Assembly (NCBI GenBank): GCA_026545765.1
Contig: CM048840.1
Span: 89,928,877-89,992,876 of the forward strand
Direction: 5' to 3'
Source of the DNA: Plantago major
Lineage: Eukaryota > Streptophyta > Magnoliopsida > Lamiales > Plantaginaceae
Length of the DNA: 64,000 nucleotides
A program made the position numbers and the translations under genes. Below the pieces are notes generated by a model, which saw nothing but the letters and a program-made list of their open reading frames with translations, had not been told where the DNA came from and made no database searches. Numbering within the stretch: the first letter of the stretch is position 1; every line of letters begins with the position of its first letter. Shown here piece after piece: positions 55,238-64,000 of the stretch.

Positions 55238-57714
55238 ATGTCTCAGAGTGATGCACCCGTTCTCAAACCAGAGAACTACGAGAAATGGAAAAATAACATG
55301 ATGCTCCACCTTGAAGCCATAAGTAACGAAATGATCGAAGTGATAAAGAATGGCCCAATAGTCATTCAACAACTTCAACAAGTCATGGAGGTTTCTAATG
55401 GTAGAGACAGAGATCAAAGCGAAGGATATTCACAAACTGATGTGTCAACAAGTGGGAGATCTACTAGTCAAGTTATTTACGAACCAAAGCCCAGAGAACT
55501 CTAGACATCGGAAGATGCCAAGAGAAATCGTCTGGATGGTCAAGCTCGTAATATCATCATCAGATCGACACCTGAGCTCATACAGTGTAAACTGTGGGGT
55601 GCTAAAATGGCGAAAGTTGCCTGGCAACTGATTGAAGAAATCTGTGTCGGAACTGAGAAAACCAAAGAAAACAAGTTCGAAGTTCTCAAGTTGAAATTTC
55701 AAAATTTAAAACAAGGACCCAAACTCTGGAAGAACTTGATTTCAGATTTACCACTCTCATGAGTGATATGGCAGCACTTGGGGAAAGCAACAGATACTCC
55801 CAGTCAGAAAAGATTAAGACTATTGTCAGAAGTCTTAACCACAACTGGGAGCATACTAAATTCCTTTATTTTAACCAAGGAATGCCAAATATCACTCCAG
55901 TGGAACTCTTCTCACATCTTGCTACGGTTGATTATGAGACAACACAAAGAGAACAAACAACTGAAAAGTTGCAGAAAATTGCTCTAGTTTCTCAAGGAAC
56001 TTCTGAAAAGAAGAAAAGCAAGGAAGGGACAGAGGATGCTCTTGCTGCAAAGCAAATGAGCAAATATGTCAGTCGATAAATTGAGAGAAGAAAAGCCAAA
56101 GAGAAGCTGAAAAAGCATCTAGGCTCAAACTATCACCAGTACAAAAATATGCAAAGCTCGCTGAACAAGCCAGCTCAGAAAGCATCATATCTGTTTTTAT
56201 TGTCAGAAACCTGGTCACTTCAAGAAGGATTGTCCTGCCTTCAACAAACTAAGGACAGGTGACAAGAAAGATAGAAGAATCTTCACAAGAAGCCAGAAAG
56301 CTTTATTAACTGAAGAAAGAAAGAAAATCCAAACTCAACTGGATGCTCTAGACGTTGAGACAGATTCTGAAGATGACAATTCAGATGACTGAACCTTACC
56401 ATCACCAGAATTATGTGGAGTTACTCATGATATAATCGACTTCGGCCTCAAGAAGAATGAAATGTGTGGAGTTGCTGAAATTGACGGTCCAGACATCTCT
56501 AACATAGAAATCTGTCTCATGGTTGATGAGGTAACACATTCTTCTTGTTATACTTATGAAAGTGATGAAGAAGAAATAAAAGATCTAGAAAATCTCAGGA
56601 AAGAACTTGACATCTATGAAAGAGAATTTCTAATGATCCGAGCTAGAGCTGAAAATCTTGAAGAAGAAAAGAATTCTCTTGCAAAGGAAAATTCTCAATT
56701 AGTTAAGATATCTGAGAAAAAGGATGCTGAAAATTCATTTCTCAAAGCTCAGATATCTGAGACTGAAAAGTCACATAAAGAAGCAATGGCTGAATTACGA
56801 AAGAAATATGAAGATCTTCTTTCTAAGAACAAGGAACTCGAAAAGAAAGAATTATCTTTTCAATCTTATGCCAAAGCTAGTGACACTCTTACTGAAGTAC
56901 AATCTTACTTAAGAGATCCTTCAGAAAAGAAAGGACTTGGGCTGAATACACAGACAGATTGTTCTATCACTCTGAATAAGAGTGAGGAAAGAAGAACATT
57001 TGTAAGTACTCAGCAAGATGGTTCCCATGCAATCTATAGTATCGGTCAGAAGACGAAGATTGTTGACAAAGGAAAGGCAGTTGCGACTAAACCTTTGTGG
57101 GAAAAACAAGTCAAAAACAAAATTGTTGGGCACGTCTCTGAAAAGAAACACAACACTGAAAAGTGTAAACACCCACAGTGCTATGTCTCTCAAAAGGGTA
57201 GAATTGCAGGAGCTGGCAAATTCTCCCATGTCACTTTTTCTGGAAAGAAATTGGACCAACCAGAGACTAGCAAAGTCACGAGAAAAGATCTCAGATAGCT
57301 TCAAGTGCTCGAAACGGTATTGGCTATAAAGGCATCGGAAAACAACTTGATCATGAATACAAACAGGAGCAAGAACGATGGCTAAAGGCTAGAATTGCTC
57401 AAAACAATTATCAGAAGTGGAAGTTAAATCAAGGCACTGAAAATCTGAATGCCAGGGCTAGAAGAAATCTGGCAAGGAAAGTTAAGTTTGCTGAAAAGCA
57501 AACTCAGAAACCTGACAGGTATCTGAAAGCACCAAATGGAGCACCTAGGAACACACCAAGGAAGAAAATAATTCTTAATAATGATAATCATTCAATTAGA
57601 ATTCCTCCTTATGTTCCTATCAGACAAAAGAATGTTCCAAGGAAATTCATTCAAAATTGATTCCTTTGGAAGATTGTTTAGTCTGATGGTTCCAAATGTA
57701 AATTGAGAACCTAA
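55238..57714 (+). pseudogene. SIRE-D gag, broken
   Basis: The ATG at 55238 (MSQSDAPVLKPENYEKWK) is the likely start, matching SIRE-A and SIRE-C. A TAG at 55502 replaces Trp; a small deletion near 55722 shifts the frame; a TAA at 56077 follows KYVSR. The zinc knuckle region near 56188-56230 survives as codons but a short deletion just upstream removes its frame; a TGA at 56390 follows. From 56462 to 57298 a coiled-coil frame is open (EREFLMIRARAENLEEEKN). The basic end (RARRNLARK) leads to the TAA at 57712-57714. Confidence 0.85.
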
Positions 57715-58151
57715 TCTCCTTCCTCTGTCAGGTGCGTAATGCTTCTGGACTAAAGCACAATGGCTATTTGATAGTGGATGGAAAGCACATGACAGAGATA
57801 AAGCAAATCGATTACAAAGCTTGCAACACGTGACCGATATCGAGTTCTTGGAGGAGAATTAAATCCTCTCTCGGGATTTGCAACGTTAAATTGGGAACAT
57901 TAACAATCACCGACGTATTACATGTTAAGGATTTGAAATATAATCTATTTAGCATGAGCCGTTTATGACAAAGGTTTTATCAGAAAATTCAAAGCAAAAT
58001 ATCGCAAACTAATTGACAATGAGTCAAAGCAGTCTTGGTTGCTTTCGGAAAGGTAGTCTTTATGTTGCCGATTGGGCATCTCACAAATCAAGAATGTCTC
58101 ATGGTGAGTCAATCTGGTCACCTGTAAGAGCATTGGTTATGGCACAAAAGA
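57715..58151 (+). pseudogene. SIRE-D protease region, scrambled
   Basis: Nucleotide alignment by eye to the SIRE-A protease is good, but the active-site word has lost two bases (GATAGTGGATGGAAAGC) and many CAG/CTG triplets read as CG. No frame is long enough to show the protease. This is the poorest part of SIRE-D although its flanks are well preserved. Confidence 0.75.
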
Positions 58152-58655
58152 ATGAGTCACTTGAACTTCAAAACTCTGAACAAACTTGCCAAGAAAGAGT
58201 TAGTGGTTGGCCTTCCCAGAACATCTTTCAGAAAGGATGGTATCTGTTCTGCATGTCAGATGGGGAAACAATCCAAAATCTCTTTCAAGTCCAAAACTAG
58301 ACACTCTAGTGTTAGACCACTGCAACTACTACATATGGATCTTTTTGAATCATCTGTAACTAGTTATGCAGGAAAGAAATATGGTCTGGTTGTTGTAGAT
58401 GACTTCTCAAGATTCACTTGGGTTGTCTTTCTGAAACACAAATCTGATGCCAGGGTGGAGATACCAAACTTGCTGAAAAAGCTTGAAGTCATGAAAAATG
58501 ACAAGGTATCTGCAATCAGAACAGACCATGGTACTGAGTTTGTCAACCAGTACATAAAGGAGTTTTGTACCTGCAAAGGTATACAACACCAACTTTCCTC
58601 TGTAAGAACACCTCAACAAGATGGTGTTGCAGAAAGGAAAAAACAGAACCCTTAA
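58152..58655 (+). pseudogene. SIRE-D GAG-pre-integrase and integrase core
   Basis: Open for 167 codons. Zinc-binding HLNFKTLNKLAKK and CSACQMGKQ, then the DDE core: HMDLFESS (first Asp), IRTDHGTEF (second Asp) and VAERK (Glu) all present. The frame is lost at about 58641, where a run of six A in GTTGCAGAAAGGAAAAAAC compares with five in SIRE-A. The next frame carries on from the same place, so one extra base separates it from the rest of pol. Confidence 0.85.
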
Positions 58656-60690
58656 AGAAGCTGCAAGGACGATGCTAGCTGACACTGAAATAAGTGATGT
58701 TTATTGGCTTGAAGCTGTAAACACAGCCTGCTACACTCAGAACAGATGTTTGATAAACAAACACCATGACAAGACCCCTTATGAAATCTTGGTTGGTAGA
58801 CCCCCTAATATCAAACATCTGAGAGTATTTGGTTGTAGATGTTTTGTTCTAAACAATGGAAAAGATCATCTGAGAACATTTCAACCAAAGGCAGATGAAG
58901 GTGTATTTCTTGGTTATTCCACGAATAGCAAAGCCTACAGAATTTACAACAAAAGAACAAAGAAAATTGAAGAATCAGTTCATGTTGTATTCTATGAAAG
59001 AAGTAACAAAACACCTCCTAATGATGAACTCTCAGAAAGGTTCAAAGAACTAATGTTGAGGGATTCTAAAGAAGAGTCCTCAGAAAGGAGAAACATCATT
59101 ATGGAAAGTGAGGATGAATCTGACGTAGAAAATCTTGATATGCCTAGTAACAACCAGATGACTCACAAACATGATGAAGAATTTCCAATGAAACTTCCAG
59201 AAATGGAAACTGAAGATATTCATCATGAAGCTATCTCTGGAAATAATCTCTCTAAAAGACATGTTCCAGATAGCTCAAACACTGAACAAGTGTCAGACAT
59301 TAATTGCCCTTCTGAGGAGCAAAATGTCTTAGATACTGAAAAAGTATCAAATGAAAATCCCAGTGATTCACATTCAAATCATTTGGATATTGATCCTACT
59401 AGCACTAAACCTATGATGAGATGGATCAAGGATCATCCTGCAAAAGATGTGATTGGACCAATTAATCAAGGTGTTAGGACTAGGAGAGCAATAGCTGAAA
59501 ATGCTAATTCTCTCTTTGGATGTTTCATCTCAAATATTGAACCTAAAAATATAGAAGAAGCATTAGGAGACCAAGACTGGATCTCTGCAATGCAAGAAGA
59601 GTTGGATCAATTTGAGAGAAACAAAGTCTGGAAACTAGTTCCATTTGTGGAAGGAATATCTGTGATTGGAACTAAATGGGTTTTCAAAAACAAAATGAAT
59701 AAGTCTGGTGAAATAACTAGAAACAAAGCAAGATTGGTTGCCAAAGGATTTACCCAGACTGAAGGCTTAGATTTTGATGAGTCATATGCACCAGTTGCCA
59801 GATTGGATGCAATAAGACTCTTTCTAGCCTTTGCAGCTCATAAAGATTTTAAAGTTTATCAGATGGATGTCAAAAGTGCATTCTTGAACGGTGAACTTGC
59901 AGAAGAAGTTTATGTTGAGCAACCACCTGGCTTTGAAGTTTCCTCAGAAAGTAGAATGGTCTATAAACTACAGAAAGCTCTGTATGGACTGAAACAGGCT
60001 CCAAGAGCATGGTATGACACTTTGGCCAAATACCTTCTGGAAAGTGATTTCAAGAAAGGTGAAGTTGATAAAACTTTATTTACCTTAAATCATGATGGGA
60101 AACTACTCTTAGTTCAAGTATATGTTGATGACATCATATTTGGATCAAAGGACAAGCAACTTTGTAATGACTTTGCAAATCTCATGAAAAGTAAGTTTGA
60201 GATGAGCATGATGGGAGAAATGAATTATTTTCTAGGATTGCAAGTCAAGCAACTCAATGATGGAATATTCATTAGTCAAACAAAATACGCAAAAGATATG
60301 CTCACAAAATTCAATCTTAAGCCTTCTGAAAAGAATGCTAAGATACCTATGAGCATTGGAACCAAAATGACCTATACTGAATCAGATAAGAGTGTTGAAG
60401 AACATAAGTATAGGAAATTGATAGGTTCACTACTTTACCTCACTGCAAGTAGACCTGATATTCAATACGCCGTTGGAGTGTGTGCTAGATTTCAGACAAA
60501 TCCGATGCAAACACACTACAACATTGCTATGAAAATTTTAAGGTATGTAAAAGGTACAGCAGATGTAGGATTGTGGTATCCTAAAGAAAGCGGATTGAGT
60601 TTAGCTGGGTACTCAGAAACTGATTATGCTGGATCACTTGTTGATAGGAAAAGCACCTCAGGAACTTGTCAGTTCTGGGCACTGGACTTA
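58656..60690 (+). pseudogene. SIRE-D integrase C-terminus and reverse transcriptase
   Basis: The longest uninterrupted pol segment of the window; the frame is open from 58621 to 60897. Integrase end: [41 protein letters not shown]. An acidic Ser/Glu-rich linker follows. [72 protein letters not shown] and [14 protein letters not shown]. RNase H begins at [17 protein letters not shown], and near 60680 the frame departs from the family, so the last 70 residues of that open frame are not RNase H. Confidence 0.9.
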
Positions 60691-61073
60691 TCTCGTGGTT
60701 TAGCAAGAAGCAAAACTCAATTGCAACTTCTACCACAGAGGCTGAATATATTGCTGTTGGTTGTTGTGCAACACAAATTCTGTGGATACAACAACAACTT
60801 AAAGACTATGGACTCGATGAAGAGAAAACTCCCATTTACTGTGACAACACAAGTGCTATTGCGATTACGCAGAATCCTAAATTTCATGCCAGAATAAAGC
60901 ATATTGATGTTAGACATCACTTCATCAGAGACCATGTTGAAAAAGGCAATATAGAGATACTCAAGATTGGCACTGAAGACCAACTTGCAAATATCTTCAC
61001 TAAGCCACTACAAGAAAGTAGGTTCTTAGCCTTAAGACATAGTCTTGGACTAATGGAACTACCAATGAACTGA
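60691..61073 (+). pseudogene. SIRE-D RNase H, second half
   Basis: Continues in another frame: [90 protein letters not shown], stopping after MELPMN. The RNase H residues are otherwise well kept; a one- or two-base lesion near 60680 separates it from RT. Confidence 0.85.
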
Positions 61074-61086
61074 AAAAGTTCAGGAA

Positions 61087-61196
61087 TCTGGAACGGGCAT
61101 CCAGAGAAGAGGAATCTGGAATGGGCATCCAGAGAAGAGGTATCTGGAACGGGCATCCAGAGAAGAGAAAAGAGAAATCTGGAACGGGTATCCAGA
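61087..61196 (+). repeat. Four hairpin repeats after pol
   Basis: TCTGGAACGGGCATCCAGA at 61087, with variants at 61115, 61143 and 61178 (spacing 28, 28, 35). The 6-bp stem TCTGGA/TCCAGA is unchanged; substitutions are in the loop. Confidence 0.9.
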
Positions 61197-61700
61197 AGTC
61201 AAAAAGGCTAAAGAGCAAAAAGACAGCTTAAGATCTCTGAGACGGGAACTCAGATATCTGAATCACTCTATAAACGGGGAACACAAAGGAGAATAGTACA
61301 ACTATCTGCAGTCAACTACTCTCTTGAAATTCGCATTATTTCTATCTTGATGAAAAAAACTTGGAAAAAGCCTAAGTATAAGACAGATTCAGTTGCAAAC
61401 AGTGTTCTTGGTCATACAAAAACGTGATTCAGATAGCTAATAGCCAAAATTCATTAAATGGGCACAATTACACTTGTTGATTGTGATCATTGCTGAAGAA
61501 GAAATGGGGACCCTTGATGAAATTAAGCGTTTGATCTATACGGTGGAAATTAATTCACAGTTAATAGTGGACTGTAAAAATTCCGACAAAGCCCACTTTG
61601 CATTTAAGGCCGAACTAGCTTTTGCTCACGCCTGCTTGCAAATCACAGATACGTACACACAAAATCAATTTGTATGTATTTGTCTGTTGAGATTCTATTG

Positions 61701-61712
61701 CTATATATATAG
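61701..61712 (+). promoter_or_regulatory. TATA-like run upstream of env-position gene
   Basis: GCTATATATATAGG spans this site; it is shared with SIRE-C at 37682-37669. It could be an internal promoter about 190 bp before the ATG. Confidence 0.45.
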
Positions 61713-61901
61713 GATTTTGGCAAAAGAAATCACTTTCGCCTAATCCAAAATTCCAACTTACACAAAAATAGCAAAACCTTCTCTTGATTCTCTGAAAACC
61801 TTCTACAATCTCTGCAAATCAAGATTAAGTTTTTCTGCAACGAATTACTGAATCAAATCTCTTTCAAACACCAATCCAAATTCCCTACACTATATAAAGA
61901 G

Positions 61902-64000
61902 ATGGCCCCAAAGAATTCTTCCACACAGAAATCTCAATCCTGCACTAGTACTGCTGAAAAGCAAGCACCAGAGTTGGTTATTGTGAACAACCGACTGGTA
62001 GGAGATTTTAATCCTGACCATTGGACTTCAAATCACAGAATGATTTTGGGTGGTGCCATGGTTGAGGAATACCTCACGGCTGCAATAGAGAATCAAGCCG
62101 ACAGAAAGCTAAATCTTGACATGCTTGAAAATGCACAAATCAAGGGTTTTCTATCTGCTCGCCCAAGTGGAATTTCATCACTCGATGTGTTTGAATTCTA
62201 CAACAACTCCAGTATAATTTCCTGTGTTTCTGAAGGCACTGCAAGAGTGTCTGTCAAAACCTCAGTCCAAGGAAAGGAAATCCTTCTGGACTTAACAACT
62301 TTCTGTAAGTTGTTTGAGTATCAAAATCTTGGAAAGGATTTTGAAATAAACACCAAGGATAATGATCTCCTTGAAGGTGTTAAACAATTGTACAGTGACG
62401 TGTGTGATGTTGAAAAATCAGATACACCCACAGAGTTCAAGCTTGCTGACATCCGAACCAGACATCTGATGGTTCATTGGGATGTATTGGCTTGCATTCT
62501 TCACAGATGCTTCGATGGTCTTCAAGAACGATGGATCATGATGTTCTTGCTGAATCAACAAGACAAAAGGCTAGAAAACCCTTTTAACTGGGGAAAGTAC
62601 GCCTTCATGAAGTTTGTGAAGAAGATTCAGGGCTTCGAGCCTAAGATCGCCAAAGGACTAGCTGAGCCAAAGGCCACAGTAGGCTATGGTCAGATGATAT
62701 GCTACTTGCTGGAGAAGCTTGGCATTGAGCTCAGAGAGACGGCTGAAATAGCCAACAGTAACCTACTCTACAAATATGAGTATACAAACTTGATGAAAAA
62801 GGTTACTGGGTCTCAGAAAGGTTCTAAGAAGCGAAAGTCTGAAAAGGTATCTGAAGAAAAGGTTGCGACCAAGAAGCCCAGAACTTCAAGAAAGAAGTCT
62901 GCTGGCAAATCAGAAGACACACCCATTGAGGTTGTCGATTCTCAGATATCTGCAGGCCTTGCCGATGAACTGATAAAGGCAGATCAACTCATCAATGCTG
63001 CAAAAGAGTCATCAACTACTGAACAAGTAGACTCAGCAAGAGAAAGTGCGTTCAGAAATGTTGCGACTAATGCAGAATGCCTTGCTGATGAACTTATTAA
63101 TGCTGCCAAAACAGGTGAAAAGCACCAAGCCCCATCTGCAGAAATCGCAGGAGTAATGGACCAATCAGTTCCCAATGCTGATGAGAGCTCTGATGATGAA
63201 GATGATGAACTAGTCATCTCTCAAGTCCTAGAAAGAACAAAGAGGGCTAAGGTTACTGTAACAGTAACTGGTGATAAGGTTTCTGAAGAAGAACCTACAC
63301 CTCAGGTTGCTGAACAAGCACCTATAGCAAAGGTTGTTGGTGCAAACACATCATCAGGGAATGTTTCTTACGCACAACTTCACAAAGCCCTGATGAGTGG
63401 TAATTTAGTGCTGGCAGATGCTGATGAAAATGCCACATCTAAAAATCTGGAAGAACACTCTACTGACTGATCTTCTGCTTCCAGACAAACACAACAACCA
63501 CAACAGCCACAAGTGGTTGATGAAAGGGTAAATGAACTCCATTTTGAATTACCAGCATTACAACACGCTGAAGAAAATCCTGCAAAAGAACAGGTTCCCA
63601 AACTCGACAAAAGGGATCAAACTGAGACATCCACTCAGTATGATCAACCAGGGGAGGCAACTGAGTTGCACACTCAAAAAAGGTGTGAAGTACCTAAAAC
63701 TTCAAACAAAGAAGCTGTACTGGAACAAGAAGACCAAAGTTTAAAAGGGTCACAAGTTCCAGAGACCAATCAGCCTGACAAGGCTCAGGTAGCTGAATGG
63801 TTTAACTCCTACCTTGTGAAAATTTTTATGCTTGTATATCTTGTTACTTATATAAAAATTCTTTGTTACAGGCTGAGTTAGAAACACAGAAACAAGAGGA
63901 AGTTGGAAAGCTTGCCTCAGAAACTGAGAAGGAGGTTACCCCAACCTCGCCTCTTAAGAAATCTGAGCCTGTACCACAGGTGATAATTCATTCTTAAGAT
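61902..64000 (+). pseudogene. SIRE-D env-position gene, first exons, one in-frame stop
   Basis: Starts MAPKNSSTQKSQSC. Exon 1 runs in one frame to a splice donor at 63789 (629 codons) with a single TGA at 63468. It has an N-terminal helical domain (LTTFCKLFEYQNLGKDFEI, IRTRHLMVHWDVLACILHRC, YAFMKFVKKIQGFEPKIAKG), a Lys-rich stretch (KKRKSEKVSEEK, TKKPRTSRKKS) that could direct nuclear import, and Glu/Ser-rich tails. Intron 63789-63871 (83 bp) and exon 63872-63979 (108 bp) follow, then a donor at 63980; the gene continues past the window. No signal peptide or membrane segment seen. It is the position of env-like genes, but the content does not argue for an envelope. Confidence 0.7.
63789..63871 (+). 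other. Predicted intron in SIRE-D env-position gene
   Basis: GCTCAG/GTAGCT ... TTACAG/GCT, 83 bp, T-rich, phase 0. The matching SIRE-C intron is 35630-35553 with the same flanking words. The next donor, CACAG/GTGATA, is at 63980. Confidence 0.65.

Larger units (their letters stand above)
61074..61901 (+). other. SIRE-D spacer between pol and env-position gene
   Basis: 830 bp without coding signal. It contains the hairpin repeats (61087-61196) and the TATA-like run (61701-61712). A second TATATAAAG (61891-61899) lies only three bases before the ATG and is too close to drive it. The same arrangement is in SIRE-C. Confidence 0.7.
53446..64000 (+). mobile_element. SIRE-D: Sirevirus, 3' end outside window
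   Basis: 5' LTR, PBS, gag, pol and the first two exons of the env-position gene. It inserted in the TAT-A LTR after GAAAG; the matching duplication would lie beyond 64000. Its RT and RNase H region is close to SIRE-A, and it holds the longest continuous pol frame in the window (58621-60897). Confidence 0.9.

Noticed and set aside
61891..61899. TATATAAAG as the promoter of the env-position gene
   Set aside because: It is three bases from the ATG; transcription would start downstream of the start codon.

Overview
This is a gene-poor, repeat-dense stretch of a flowering-plant nuclear genome, probably a eudicot. The evidence is the element content: Ty1/copia Sireviruses with a tRNA-Met-type primer site, Ty3/gypsy elements with TGGCGCC primer sites (Athila/Tat style), and a Tat element with a second RNase H. 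I see no convincing host gene, rRNA, tRNA or CRISPR array, and I cannot name the species. Element names below are my own labels.

Layout. SIRE-A (1-7597, minus) is a Sirevirus running off the left edge. It sits in a Sirevirus LTR piece, SIRE-B (7598-8912), which itself interrupts GYP-A (8913-13992, plus), a 5'-truncated gypsy element with an accessory ORF and 3' LTR. GYP-A lies in COP-A (13993-17541, plus), a decayed copia element. GYP-B (17542 to about 22100, minus) follows; it has only gag and a protease remnant. GYP-C (22113-45987, plus; TSD TCGGA) has gag, protease and an intact accessory ORF but no reverse transcriptase or integrase. Its 3' LTR is split by SIRE-C (29853-45273, minus; TSD TGGAG), a Sirevirus complete from LTR to LTR (15.4 kb) that has lost its integrase core. 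Beyond GYP-C is an unidentified LTR-like segment, U1, with a 102-bp tandem repeat and an intron-bearing ORF remnant (45993 to about 48388). Then come TAT-A (48389-53445, minus) and SIRE-D (53446 to past 64000, plus), whose 5' LTR, gag, pol and start of the env-position gene are in view.

How the parts relate. The Sireviruses share one plan: LTR with a TATA box and tandem leader hairpins, PBS, gag, an in-frame TAA, pol, a hairpin array with a TATA-like run, then a long env-position gene. That gene contains a tandem series of 76-83 bp introns, is rich in Glu/Ser and Lys, and has no obvious membrane segment. The three gypsy elements GYP-A, -B and -C look like one non-autonomous group. They share a 3' non-coding block although their LTRs differ, two share the accessory ORF behind a 5'UTR intron, and each carries its own GC-rich palindrome. 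All gag and pol genes are interrupted. Some lesions in SIRE-A and SIRE-D fall at CAG/CTG sites in a way that may reflect assembly error rather than biology.
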